64,000 bases of DNA from Symsagittifera roscoffensis (GCF_963678635.1 NC_087067.1:60436594-60500593); one strand, 5' to 3'. Shown: positions 1 through 10,969, numbered from the stretch's first letter. A program made the numbers and translations. Notes: generated from the sequence alone by a model not told the origin.

Positions 1-129
1 ATCTACAAGGAAATTGGAACTCTCAAGGCCAATCTCACGATGTGCGAACGAAAGAAAAAATAACTGGAAGAGCTTAATCAGCAAACTTCAAATGTTCTAA
101 ACGATGATGAAGATGCACTTGAAGTTGAA

Positions 130-990
130 TTGGAAGAAGCTGAGAAAATCTACCTTCAAGTAGATTGTTTGATGGAAATGATCACAACTATGTTAGATGA
201 CCGAGGAAAATATTCAACTGAATCGGTCAAAGATGACGACAGCGCAAGCAGAACAGGATCCTACAAATCCACTTCCCAACGTGGTGCTGGCCGAAACCAA
301 GATACTTGCCTGAAGTTGCCGAAACTGAATTCGCCAACATTTAGCGAAGGTATGATCAATGGCTACCTTTCTTAGAATCCTTTGATGGAGCAGTTCACTC
401 AAATGCATCGCTGTCTGATGTTCAGAAACTGCAATACATAAAGGGTGCCCTCAAGGATGAACCGTTTCGTTTGCTATCCCACTCGCCTACTACAAACGCG
501 AACTACTCAGTCGCAAGGGAACTTCTAAAGGATCGATATGCTGATGTCAAGATGATCTCACACGCTCACTTGGAAGCAATTATTGAATTCACTCCAATGA
601 AGCATGAGTCATCCGCTGCATTACGTCGCTTGATTAACACCTACACGGAAAACACGATGGCACATACAGGACTTGGACTAAAAATTGATCAATGCGATTT
701 GATCTGGGTTCACGTTTTGGCCAAGAAATTAGATCCTGAAACTAGAATACAATGGGAACTTTCCTGAGCGGGAAGTGACAGGCCAAAAATCAAACAGATG
801 AAGAAGTTCTTGGAGGAACGATCTCGCGCCCTAGAAGCTACGAGGGACCTCCAGTTACCTTCACTTCATAGAAAAAATCATCAAGGCAATTCAGACCAAT
901 ATGGAAACTCTAAGAAAGATGACATACCACACAGACACAGGTACAGACATACCACACGAACTCTGCTAAGACGATCATCTGCCCATGCTG
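130..990 (+). pseudogene. BEL/Pao gag remnant (DUF1759-like)
   Basis: Frames at 130-375, 471-767 and 798 onward together resemble the Pao gag core: an LPKLxxPTF stretch near 310-345, LQYIKGALKDEPFRLL around 430-476, and a region with the pattern LIWVHVLAKKLDPETR at about 700-745. This domain normally packages element RNA into virus-like particles. A frameshift near 365 and a stop at 764 break it, and no intact start is visible. Confidence 0.8.
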
Positions 991-1006
991 CAGTGGTGAT
1001 CACCGC

Positions 1007-1642
1007 GTGTATCAATGCACAAAATTTCAGGAAATGTCTATTTCCAATAGAAGACAAGAAGCCAAATCAAAGCGACTATGCTTCAATTGCCTGTCCCTTG
1101 GACACCAAAATCATGAGTACAAATCGAAGTCAAAGTACCAAACCTGTCGAAAGGGTCATCACTCGTTACTTCACATCCATACAGACCCAAACAAGCAACC
1201 GGAACCTGAAAATAAGTTTGCGGGTCACGGGGGTACTACCGGTGCCACTACCATACTGGGAACTGTACTAATTGAGGTGAAAACTGCAAATGGCGGTTAT
1301 CACAATTGTCGAGCCTTACTGAACAGCGGATCTGAATGCAGTTTCGTTACAACCAGCTGTGCTAACTGACTCAAGCTACCAATCAAGAAATTGACTCTTC
1401 AACTAACTCGAGTTGGCGGAGGAGCAAAAACTGTGAAATCTGGTTCTGTCAATCTGGAAACAAAGGATTCTCAGAATCAATCTCTACATATTGAAGCCTT
1501 CACTCTTCAAAAACGTTCTGGCTACCTGCCCAGAAAACGGCTGAATATACCGAACAGTTTGGATATCACACGTCTTAAGCTCTCGGACTTAGACTTTGAT
1601 AAACCAAAGGAAATCGATATAATCCTAGGCTGTGATGTCTAA
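1007..1642 (+). pseudogene. BEL/Pao zinc knuckle and aspartic protease remnant
   Basis: A Cys/His cluster (CFNCLSLGHQNH followed by CRKGHHSLLH, about 1079-1172) is the nucleic-acid-binding knuckle typical of the end of Pao gag. A protease of the A17 type follows; its active-site motif reads ALLNSGSE (about 1313-1336), with Asn where the catalytic Asp of the D-S/T-G triad should be, so the enzyme would be dead even without the frame breaks. A stop at 1367 interrupts the reading, which resumes at 1391. Confidence 0.75.
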
Positions 1643-1714
1643 AACGACAATATTGGCTGCGGAAAGCTTAAGCTTACAGACAAGCTTTATAAACGTGACA
1701 CTCTATTTGGTTGG

Positions 1715-2555
1715 ATGATTAGCGGCAGAACACCCGGTCCTCCAACAACCTTCTTCAAGTCATTTCATGTGTCTATTGACGATAGTCTAAGGAAGTTTCG
1801 GGAATTAGAAGAAATTCCTGATTTCAAAAAGACAACAACAGAAGAAGATCGATGTGAATCTCACTTTAAGGAAACAACCATACTACAAAATGGATGATTC
1901 ACCGTGCAGCTGCCTTTCAAGCCCAATAGTCAACTTGGCGACAGTTTAGCACAAGCAAAACGCAGATTCAATTATCTCGAGCGACGACTGGAACAGAATC
2001 CAGAACTAAAAGATCGCTATACCGCATTCATAGACGAATTTCTCGATATGGGGCATCTGGAGTACATAACGTCTGGAGAAATCGAAAAGCCAATTGATAG
2101 CGTATATTATCTGCCATATCACTGCGTTTTCAAGGAAGACTCTACTACCACAAAGCTACGTGTAATTTTCGACGGATCTGCAACAACATCAACCGGACAA
2201 TCACTCAACGACACGTGGTTGTTCCCACGGTACAAGACGACCTCTACTCGATAATCATGCGCTTCAGGTTCTACCCAATTGCTTTTTCAGCAGATATCGC
2301 AAAAATATGTACCGAGAAGTTGCTCTAGAGGACAAATCGAAGGATTTCCATCGCATACTTTGGAGATCAAATAAATCGGATGAAATCAAACATCTCAAGA
2401 TGACACGTGTTACATATGGAATAGCTTTGTCAGCTTTTCACTCAACAAGATGCCTCAATGAAGTAGCAGATCAATCGAAGAACCCAATGATCAAAGAAAG
2501 TCTCAAAAATTGTTTCTATGAAGACGACTTTCTTTCTTTACCCGATGCCCGCTGA
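1715..2555 (+). pseudogene. BEL/Pao reverse transcriptase, N-terminal part
   Basis: The protease-RT linker and RT start are seen in 1715-1897 and 1904-2254: LPYHCVFKED, then TTKLRVIFDGSATTS, a typical Pao RT motif. The frame 2307-2555 holds a shortened later part, including CFYEDDFLS, which matches the FYVDDLL catalytic box with a changed residue. Internal sequence is deleted relative to a normal RT. The frame ends in the minisatellite that starts near 2544. Confidence 0.75.
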
Positions 2556-2592
2556 GGTCACTGGCTCTCCTACCCGATGCCCGCTGATCTTT
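2544..2592 (+). repeat. Single unit of a 32-bp minisatellite
   Basis: About one and a half copies of the unit CTGGCTCTCCTACCCGATGC (first 20 bases of 32) lie exactly where the BEL/Pao fragment ends. The same unit is present in four copies at 3870-3997. It marks the left edge of the 1412-bp-period repeat. Confidence 0.85.
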
Positions 2593-3410
2593 TTGTATGG
2601 AAGTTTTGTATGGGAAAACTTTTGAAATAAAACAATTTGAGAGTATTTTATATCTAAAAACACATGATTATTTTATATTTGAGTATTTTAAAACAGTAAT
2701 GAGAATTTTATGTATATGCATGTTTTCCTATGTTTGCAGTTTTAAAAAGCACTGAATTAGAATCAATTATGATGTTTTTCCCTCAACATTATGATGTTTT
2801 TCCCTGAATTTTATGTATATGCATATTTTCGTATACTTGCAGTTTTGTAATTTTACATCTTTAAACTTGCTTTTTTCTTCCAGGCATATTTAGAAATAAA
2901 AATAGAATCGCTGAATTAGCTAACTAAAATGGATTATAATCCATTATAATGGATTTTTCTACCTCATAAATAATCGATTATAATGGTTTTTCTTGACAAA
3001 ATAATCAATTTCAGTGACAAAATAATGGATTATAATCAATTATAATGGATTATTTTTTCTCAAAAATAATCGATTATAATGGCAATATAATCGATTTCGT
3101 GGTCTGAACTTTACATCTGTAATGGATTATAATCGATTATTTTTGTCTCGGGAATCCGTTATAATCTATTAGAATCCATGGGCGCACGGTGCGGGAATCT
3201 TGATACTGGTGTTATTTAAGCCTAATTGACCCAAGAGCACTGTAAGTCACTCCACCAGTAGGATTTAACTTTAAGTCACTCGATAAACAGTTGGAACTGG
3301 AAAGGGATGCCGAATCCAGCAATAACTCTTAGAAACCGATGGTTGGTTGCACTAATCTACTTGAACTTCATGTTTAAGAATAGCAGCACTACTTACACAC
3401 CCACCCCCTA
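2586..3410 (+). repeat. Long repeat unit, copy 1 (period 1412 bp)
   Basis: About 825 bp almost identical to 3998-4822, with a constant offset of 1412. It contains an AT-rich block (about 2925-3185) full of short palindromes such as ATGGATTATAATCGATTAT, then a stretch (3288-3410) that copies, in opposite orientation, the last coding bases, stop codon and 3' flank of the USP48-like gene. No coding capacity seen otherwise. Confidence 0.9.
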
Positions 3411-3420
3411 TGAAATTAAA

Positions 3421-3600
3421 TGATTGAGTTCCCCATCGCTATCACCGGACTTGAATCCAATGGAGCACTTGTGGGATAACCTCTAACAGCACTTAGACGG
3501 CGTCATCCTGCTCCAACCACAATTTATTAGCTGGAGTCCGCTATTAAAGAAGAATGGATAAACTCTATGCCTTAGTCGTTTTAGAGCAGTGCTTACGGCA
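3421..3600 (+). pseudogene. Tc1/mariner transposase C-terminal fragment
   Basis: Reading from 3433 gives LSPDLNPMEHLWDNL followed by a stop. This is the third catalytic acidic-residue region of Tc1/mariner transposases (pattern SPDLNPIExLWxxL). The rest of the transposase and both inverted repeats are missing. It lies between the two long repeat copies. Confidence 0.8.
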
Positions 3601-3869
3601 CGAGGTGACTATTCTCAGTATTAGTGCATTTACGTTCTGCTAGCTTTCTTTTGCCTTTTTGGCTTGTCAACTTATTTTTGCGTCCCAGTATATTTAGCGA
3701 CCAATTTTCGAAGTCACGGGTCACTCATCGGCGTGCTAATCACAGGAGAAATATCTTTTCAAATTTAAGCTTAGGAAAACAATACCTTTTGAATGATAAA
3801 ATTTTGTTAAAAGGCTAGTTAAAAAGTCGAAACTTCTCTTAAGATAAAAAACACCCCGAGCACAAATAT

Positions 3870-3997
3870 TCCGTTACTGGCTCTCCTACCCGATGCCCGC
3901 TGAGGTCACTGGCTCTCCTACCCGATGCCCGCTGAGGTCACTGGCTCTCCTACCCGATGCCCGCTGAGGTCACTGGCTCTCCTACCCGATGCCCGCT
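3870..3997 (+). repeat. 32-bp minisatellite, four copies
   Basis: Four head-to-tail units of TCACTGGCTCTCCTACCCGA (first 20 of 32 bases), nearly perfect, directly before the second long repeat copy. The first long repeat copy has only one and a half units at the same place, so copy number varies. Confidence 0.95.
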
Positions 3998-4822
3998 GAT
4001 CTTTTTGTATGGAAGTTTTGTATGGGAAAACTTTCGAAATAAAACAACTTGAGAGTATTTTATATCTAAAAACACATGATTATTTTATATTTGAGTATTT
4101 TAAAACAGTAATGAGAATTTTATGTATATGCATGTTTTCCTATATTTGCAGTTTTAAAAAGCACTGAATTAGAATCAATTATGATGTTTTTCCCTCAACA
4201 TTATGATGTTTTTCCCTGAATTTTATGTATATGCATATTTTCGTATACTTGCAGTTTTGTAATTTTACATCTTTAAACTTGCTTTTTTCTTCCAGGCATA
4301 TTTAGAAATAAAAATAGAATCGCTGAATTAGCTAACTAAAATGGATTATAATCCATTATAATGGATTTTTCTACCTCATAAATAATCGATTATAATGGTT
4401 TTTCTTGACAAAATAATCAATTTCAGTGACAAAATAATGGATTATAATCAATTATAATGGATTATTTTTTCTCAAAAATAATCGATTATAATGGCAATAT
4501 AATCGATTTCGTGGTCTGAACTTTACATCTGTAATGGATTATAATCGATTATTTTTGTCTCGGGAATCCATTATAATCGATTAGAATCCATGGGCGCACG
4601 GTGCGGGAATCTTGATACTGGTGTTATTTAAGCCTAATTGACCCAAGAGCACTGTAAGTAACTCCACCAGTAGGATTTAACTTTAAGTCACTCGATAAAC
4701 AGTTGGAACTGGAAAGGGATGCCGAATCCAGCAATAACTCTTAGAAACCGATGGTTGGTTGCCCTAATCTACTTGAACTTCATGTTTAAGAATAGCAGCA
4801 GTACTTACACACCCACCCCCTA
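3998..4822 (+). repeat. Long repeat unit, copy 2
   Basis: Second copy of the 825-bp unit, offset 1412 from copy 1 with only scattered substitutions. Its last part (4700-4822) forms the left arm of the palindrome whose right arm is the final USP48-like exon and its 3' flank. Confidence 0.9.
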
Positions 4823-5024
4823 AGAAGCAAAAAATAGTTGATTGTCTATGGCAAAAAATAGTTGATTTTATATATAGAAAAATCAACTATTTTTTGCTTC
4901 ATAAAGGGTGGGGGTGTAAGTACTGCTGCTATTCTTAAACATGAAGTCCAAGTAGATTAGGGCAACCAACCATCGGTTTCTAAGAGTTATTGATGGATTC
5001 GGCATCCCTTTCCAGTTCCAACTG
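4700..5024. repeat. Long inverted repeat containing the last USP48 exon
   Basis: Left arm about 4700-4846 and right arm about 4881-5024 are reverse complements with few mismatches, around a short AT-rich spacer. The right arm carries the stop codon (4980-4982) and 3' flank of the USP48-like gene, so a transcript of the gene could fold back on read-through of the left arm. Confidence 0.9.
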
Positions 5025-5069
5025 TTTGATGCGCTCTTGTTGTTCTTGAATAATCTCAATCTCTTGCAG
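4980..5069 (-). CDS. USP48: USP48-like, last coding exon (coiled-coil tail)
   Basis: An acceptor (TTTTTCTTCAG before 5069) opens 29 codons rich in Glu, Gln and Leu (LQEIEIIQEQQERIKQLELE and onward) and a TAG stop at 4980-4982. The phase is 0 and matches the donor at 6562. The first residues could complete the ubiquitin-like fold; the rest should be a short helix. Human USP48 ends differently, so the assignment rests on phase, position and splice signals. The exon's 3' half is duplicated twice in inverted orientation upstream (3288, 4700). Confidence 0.6.
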   Translation of the reverse strand: MQEIEIIQEQQERIKQLELERDAESINNS

Positions 5070-5277
5070 CTGAAGAAAAACATATTAATAAAATTAAGAA
5101 TCCACAAATTATCTGTTTTCATTAACATTGAGCTCGCGAGCAAATTACAACTTGCATGTACGGAAAAAGTATGTTCATAAAATTAAAGATCTCTATATCA
5201 TGCTGATTTGATCGAACTGAAAATCTTAGAAGTAGCAATGGGACAATTTTTTTTAACAAACAAAGACAACAGACAGT

Positions 5278-5640
5278 TAGAAAAAATCAATGAACGCAAG
5301 TAAAAAGAAAAAATCCGACTTACTTTTTTGAAAAAATTTCAGCTTTCAAAAAAGATTGTTTTTTAAGCTCTAGAAACATTTGTGATTGACACTTTTTGAT
5401 TAAACTAACCCAATTTCAGAAAAATGGATCAATAAGTATAACTTTAATTTCGCTACGAAATTCGATAATCAAAATCCGAAATTGGAAGCCGATCACGTTT
5501 TTTGTAACTTTTACACTTTCACTGCTCGATAGTGGAGCTTACTTTTCTTTTACACAGAGGCGAGGTTGCATACACCAGCAAAACTATGACCGATAACGCT
5601 ACTGGGAAAAACTGAATGAGTGAAAATTTCTACAAAATTT
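5278..5640. repeat. MITE-like repeat, diverged copy
   Basis: Contains the family landmarks CAATGAACGCAAG near 5290 and GTCGATCACGTTTTTTGTAA near 5488, in the same order as in the well-bounded copies at 8151-8500 and 53304-53663. The right inverted repeat is not recognisable. It lies in the last USP48 intron. Confidence 0.5.
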
Positions 5641-5823
5641 CTTAAGTGACGCTCGCCAATTATGAGTCTGATAATTGCTAAGTGACACAAGCCAATCATG
5701 ACGCATTAGCAGTACCAGCCATTTTGAAAATTTGTCATTTACCAACTAACATGTCTCAATTTAAAGAGCGGACACATTTTAACTAGTATACGAAAAAGTT
5801 CATTAAAACATCCGACCCTGCCC

Positions 5824-5885
5824 AGGTTCGAACCCTCAAATTTTGCTGGGGGGTCTCCTTCCCTACCTCTACGCTACAGATCCAT
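5824..5885 (-). repeat. tRNA-derived (SINE-like) sequence
   Basis: On the minus strand an A-box-like TAGCGTAGAGGT (5865-5876) is followed about 30 bases later by a perfect B-box core GGTTCGAACC (5825-5834). The acceptor stem does not pair convincingly and no clear anticodon arm is seen, so this is a tRNA pseudogene or SINE head rather than a functional tRNA. Confidence 0.55.
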
Positions 5886-6099
5886 GATCCTTAAAACTAA
5901 ACTATTATTTGTAATATAATAGTCTGTGTTAAAATTCTTAGCATTGGCCGACTTAATAGCTGATCATTGATCAAAATGAACACTTTCAAAAAGAAATCAA
6001 TTTGTGGCAATAATTTTGCGTCGCAACATTATTTGCGACTTAGGTTGGAAAAAAAGATAGTTCATACTAAAACACAAGCATTGCTTGTGTAGAAAGACT

Positions 6100-6425
6100 T
6101 ATGAAATTCAAAAAGAACTTTATAAAATTCAAAAAAGAACGGCCTTCAACGCTCTTTGAAATTCCAGAAAAATTCCTAATTGGCAAACTTTTGATAAAAA
6201 TAGCCCAATTTGAGAAAAATGGATCAATAGTGAAATATTCCAATAGTCCAATTTTCGAAACTAAAGGGAGTCGATCCCGTTCTTCGTGAGCCTTCCTTTT
6301 AGCAAAGGAAATGAACTAAACTAAAAAAGCAATCAAAATTCAAACGCGAAAAAGCAATGTGAGTGTGAGCAACTTTTCAGACTTTTTGCTGAAAAAAAAT
6401 CACCAAGACATATTTGAGAGTTTTC
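6100..6425. repeat. MITE-like repeat, diverged copy
   Basis: Shares the family interior (an AACTTTTGATAAAAATAGCC-like stretch, AATTTGAGAAAAATGGATCA and GTCGATCCCGTTCTTCGTGA, with a tail near 6410-6425), but the terminal inverted repeats are eroded. The flanks up to the exon at 6562 and from 5640 hold no gene that I can see. Confidence 0.5.
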
Positions 6426-6561
6426 ACTTAGTTAATTGATAAACTACTACGATCGACTAGTGTTTTAAAAACACATCAAAAAATCACCCAACTGTTCGAT
6501 TGCCAAAAATGAACATAAAATGAGTCAACAGAAAACATTGAACACGTTAACTTAAGCGTAC

Positions 6562-7220
6562 CTGTGAATCAGAATTGAAGCGGGACAATTCTATATTTGA
6601 AATGAACATTCGAACGCGAGGTGCTAGTTTCTTTTTCAAGTCAAATATCGTATCCGTCGAGTTCACATAGACATTCAGAGACCCATACAAATGATGTGAC
6701 CTTCTATTCCCCCCGCTGTATTTTGAAATTTCTCTGATCTTATCAAGACGGTTTTTCCGGACAATGTGGACACATTTTTCAGTGTAACGATACTGGTCCT
6801 GGTCAGCTTTTTCAGTTATTTTGATCCAACATTGAAAACACATATTCGAATTTATTTTCCACTTGCATGGCATATTTTGTCCACCGCATCCATTATCGAG
6901 AAAAACTTCCGCGTTTTCCGACAATTTTTCAACTTTTTCGAAGAATATTGGCGAGTTTGAAAAGCCGATATTTAAACTCTCTAGCGTGGCCTTTTGTTCA
7001 TCTGTGATTTTGAAATATTCAAGGCCAATTTGTTCGATAAGAAATTGTTCACGCGGTGTGTCTGGTCCGTCAACGTGAACAGGTATTTTCCTTGGTCTTG
7101 TTTCACAGCTGCAATAGAAGGGGTCCCAATTTACCAAGAAAAATGGGCCACCTGATTCGCACAATTCTCCTGTCAGGAGGCCTGAGTTTTCTTTGAAACG
7201 CTTGATCAAATCTTGAAGAT
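6562..7220 (-). CDS. USP48: USP48-like exon: last DUSP region and ubiquitin-like domain
   Basis: This exon of 659 nt has an acceptor AACTGTTTCAG before 7220 and a donor CAG|GTACGC after 6562. It starts with two bases that complete a codon from the exon ending at 15885, and leaves in phase 0. Residues near the middle (MCFQCWIKITEKADQDQYRY) match the LCPECREGLL region of human USP48, and GSLNVYVNSTDTIFDLKKKL near the end starts a ubiquitin-like beta-grasp domain. The Cys pair FQC/WI is weaker than in human. No stop in 219 codons. Confidence 0.8.
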
Positions 7221-7679
7221 CTGAAACAGTTAATGGGTAAGATACCTAAAATTTAAACTTGAGCTTGAAAAATCCATTACAAGTTGCTAACAATCTAAGA
7301 AGTCAAAATAATATAAGCCTCGTGTTGAACAGACATTTTGAAATTGATTTCATTTAGCTAAAAAGTAAGCTCTTTTGGTTCGTAAATGATTTTAGTTCCT
7401 TTCTTAAAGCGTTTATTATAACAATCATGTCGTCGGTCTTAAGAACTTTACTGAGATCTATCCAGACAACTCATAAATTTACCTCCAGCTGCTCAAAGTT
7501 GATGGAAACGTATTTAAAAATGAATTCTGACCGTCTAATACAGTGAGTGGGATTGCATAGAGACGAGACACCCCGTCCAGTGGAGGCACTCGACCGACTG
7601 AAGTCGAACTCTGATTCCATCTCAACTCCTTCAGAACTGAAATTATTCAATTTTTACACTTGCTTTTCATAAACATAGC

Positions 7680-8145
7680 ATGGCAAAAATCAATTTTGAG
7701 AGTAGATGAGTTGAGAATCTTTTATAAAAATAAAATCAAAAAGGCCATTATAACCGACTTCATGTGAATAACGTACTTTTTGTACGTTACCTTGAATGAA
7801 TTTCAATTTCAGAAACCAAATGTCTTGAAAAACAATTGACAACGTTAGATTAAACCTCAGCAAAAAATCCCATACTCAAAAGACGCCAGCATAACTTTCG
7901 GAGACTCCCCCCAATGAGAAAAAACTGAAAAAAAAATTGAAAAAACAGCTTATAAGTTTTGCAAGTTCTTTCGTCTCCCACCAAGCGTACACACTTATCA
8001 AAATCGAATGTAACCCTAGAGTACGCCAATGCATTTAAGGACAAAATTAATTGTAAATTCAGGTTTTTAGTACCTAAACTGCATCTTATCAAGGATCATT
8101 TTGGACTACATTCACTGGGAATACAAGACATAGCCAATCGAAGAT
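7680..8145. repeat. Dispersed repeat, copy 1 of a direct pair
   Basis: Matches 9715-10175 along its length (for example TACACACTTATCAAAATCGA and ATCAAGGATCATTTTGGACT against the second copy), about 2.03 kb apart. Substantial divergence and indels. Non-coding, inside the USP48 intron between 7220 and 15885. Confidence 0.7.
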
Positions 8146-8150
8146 TGGAA

Positions 8151-8500
8151 AAGAGTAATGAACGCAAGTAAACATAAAAACACTGACTTTATTGAAAATC
8201 TTTCGAATTTCAAAGAAAAAAAATAGATACCCTTTAAGCTCTTTGAATTTCTAAACCATTTATGATTGGCGCTTTTTTGATAACATGAACCCAACTTGAG
8301 AAAACTGAATTTTTCGCGCCATTTCCACGTTCGGATTTGGAGAGTGCTATTAACGTCACTTTCAGCAGATGAATTTCAATTGAACTCAAAAAGTGCATAA
8401 TACCTAAGTGCATCAAAATTTTAACTTTTTCCTGAAAAAAAAACAAAACAAAAAAATCAGCAAGACCGATATAAGCGTCTTCACTACCTTCATTACTCTT
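8151..8500. mobile_element. MITE, about 350 bp, with terminal inverted repeats
   Basis: Left end AAGAGTAATGAACGCAAG and right end with CTTCATTACTCTT form inverted repeats. The second copy of the surrounding repeat (9715-10908) lacks this block, so it acts as an approximate empty site and confirms an insertion. It has no coding capacity. Related copies: 17630, 37935, 53304 and several eroded ones. Confidence 0.75.
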
Positions 8501-8524
8501 TAAAAAAAATTTTCCCTGGACCAA

Positions 8525-9163
8525 AAGCAAATGATCACGGCTACCCTCTATGAAATTATTAATTTTTTCTTTCAAATGATTGCCAATTTTTTCAGGGTCT
8601 GAAATAACCAGTTCCCCAAATGCACCTGGTTATTCAAAACGCTTCACATTGTACGAAACAGTTGAGTTTAGTCAAGATATCACAGGTAAGAGTTCAATTT
8701 TAACGCTTAGAATGTTTCACATCACAACAAAAACTCACAAGAAAATTACAAGAATTCACTCCGATGTAAAACTTAGTGCAGACGGTTAAAACTGGCATTC
8801 TCAGGTCCGGAAGCACTGCTAGGTCCTTGAAAGTAAATTTCATTAATTTTATAGGGGTAGCTATGACCATTTACTCGTTTCCATATCTAGTGTTTAAATC
8901 CGCAGTGAATTTTGCCCCGGAACAACCTAGAAAAAAGGCGTTTTTTCCATCTACAATAAGTTTTGACGGGGAGACGACTTTCTTGAATATGCAAGGAATT
9001 TTTTTAATGCGATTTGAAACTTTTTAAGCAATAAAATTGAATTCACGCGGTTTGAAAAACCTAGTTCAGCAGGTGAAAACTGGTAATTTCAGACCCGGAA
9101 AAAAACTTCTTGAAAGAAAAAAACGAAAAAAATTTATGGAGGGTAGCTGTGATCATTTGCTAT
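8525..9163. repeat. Foldback element, about 640 bp, arms about 87 bp
   Basis: Left arm (8527-8613, starting GCAAATGATCACGGCTACCC) and right arm (9077-9163, ending GGGTAGCTGTGATCATTTGC) are reverse complements with mismatches. An internal stretch near 8815-8880 resembles the right arm again. No ORF beyond chance length. A sister copy is at 10195-10908. Confidence 0.7.
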
Positions 9164-9714
9164 GAAGGTACATGAAAAAATTTTGTTGAAAATCCCAAGG
9201 AATGTTGTTCTAATATATGATTCTTAATAGAAAGCAGCATAGAAAAAAGTTAAATTTGCGTTTAAATTTCTTCACAAATGAAGAAACTAGTAGTTCAATT
9301 TGAGCATTCCACAAATTGAGGTTGACAGAAATTGTTAATATAAAACATGGGTATAGAATGTTTCCATGCAAGTTTTAAAAACTAAAGCTATATTTGAACC
9401 ACTAGTGCAATAAATTAAAAAACCGCAAAATGTGACCTACACTGGTGAAAATTAAACAATTTCCAGCTATTTTCAAACTTAGAGCTGATATAAAAGTTTG
9501 GTCATGAGTCGCACAAGCAATAAATTTGTTTGTTCAGTTTTTTTTAGATTAAAATTGGAAATGGTTCGTTAGAGCCTTGCCAAAAAACCCCAATTCATTG
9601 GACCGACTAGAAAAGAAGTTACTCACTTTTTTTTCGCGCCACTAGAGTACATAATTCCAGAGCATAGATTGCCTATCAACGAATGAAAATGAACTGAGCT
9701 CAAAAAGAAACCAA

Positions 9715-10175
9715 AAAGCCGACATCACAAAACCCAATTTTGAGCGTGGTTGAGTTTTAATTTTTTTCTTAAAACACAAAAAATCAACACGGCCCATACA
9801 AGTATCTTCATTAAGAATTATGAAAAATTTATAAGTTTGTCTCGAATGAACTTCAATTTCAAAAAAATGTCTTGAAAAAGAAACAATTGTCAAAGTTAAA
9901 TTAGCATTCAGCGAAAAAAAATTATCATGCTCCAACCAGCCTGTAAAATTTCGGGAGACGTCCGCTTACAGAAACTGAAAAATGTTACAAAACAAAATCA
10001 CCTTGTAGATTAAGGAAGTTTTTGCGTCTCCGACCAAGCATACATACTTATCAAAATCTAATGTAACCTTAGAGTACGTTTAATACACTGAAGGACAAAT
10101 ATAAACGCAAATTCAACTTTTTACTCTGTAAAATGCCTCTAATCAAGGATCCTTTTGGACAACACTCACTGGGAG
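9715..10175. repeat. Dispersed repeat, copy 2 of a direct pair
   Basis: Second copy of the repeat at 7680-8145, followed directly by the second foldback element at 10195, without the MITE that separates the two parts in the first copy. Confidence 0.7.
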
Positions 10176-10194
10176 TTTGAACAACAATTTTTCA

Positions 10195-10908
10195 AGGACC
10201 AAAACGAAATGATGAGAGCTACCCTCCGTCAAATTATTCATTTTTTCTTGCAACGACTTACAATTTTTCCGGGTCTGAAAAAAAACCAATTTTTGTCACA
10301 TGCACTAGGTTTTTCAAAACGCGTAAAAATGTACCAAACATCTGAGTTTGGTAAGGATCTGAAGCGCAAAAATTAAATTTTATCGATAGAAAGTTTCACA
10401 TCACTTGAGAAAATTGTTTTCTCTTATTCGAGAAAAAAATTCCTTCCGAAGCGAAACTTAGTGCAGATGATTAAAACTGGCATTATTAGGCCCGGAAAAA
10501 CTGCTAAGTCCTTTAAGGCAAAATACAAAGATTTGAAAGGTGTAGCTCTACATATTTAAATGCGGTCTATTAATAAACTTTTGTTTAATCTCGCTGTGAA
10601 TTTTGTCCGAAAACAACCTTGAAAATAGGCGATTTCGCCTTCTGCAAAAGGTTTTGCATCGGAGAGAAGGCTTTCTTAATAGGCGAGGAAAAATAAATTT
10701 TTGATGCGATGTGAAATTTTCTAAGCGATAAAAATGAAATCTTCCGTTTCAGATCTCAACTGAAATCAGGTTTTTAGTACATCTTTACGCGTTTTGAAAA
10801 TTCTAGGGAATTTGACGAAAACTGGTATGTTCAAAACCGGAAAAAAATGGAAAGTCGTTGAAAGAAAAATCAATAATTTAAGAAACCGTAGCTCTGATTA
10901 TTTGGTCT
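10195..10908. repeat. Foldback element, second copy
   Basis: Left arm 10198-10290 (AACGAAATGATGAGAGCTAC and onward) and right arm 10820-10908 (ending AGCTCTGATTATTTGGTCTT) are diverged reverse complements, matching the element at 8525-9163. It abuts the truncated end of the BEL gag at about 10970. Confidence 0.65.
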
Positions 10909-10969
10909 TCTGATCCTTTAAAAGAAATTTAGAAAAACCCCTAGATTTGCGGTAACTTCGGTTCACATT

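Larger units (their letters stand above)
1..2562 (+). mobile_element. BEL/Pao LTR retrotransposon, decayed fragment
   Basis: Gag, zinc knuckle, aspartic protease and the first part of a reverse transcriptase follow in the BEL/Pao order on the plus strand, but in separate frames broken by stops and frameshifts. The 5' side runs off the window, and the 3' side is cut at about 2560 by a minisatellite unit, so no integrase or LTR is present. The family call rests on the Pao-type gag and the protease-RT linker. Not functional. Confidence 0.85.
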
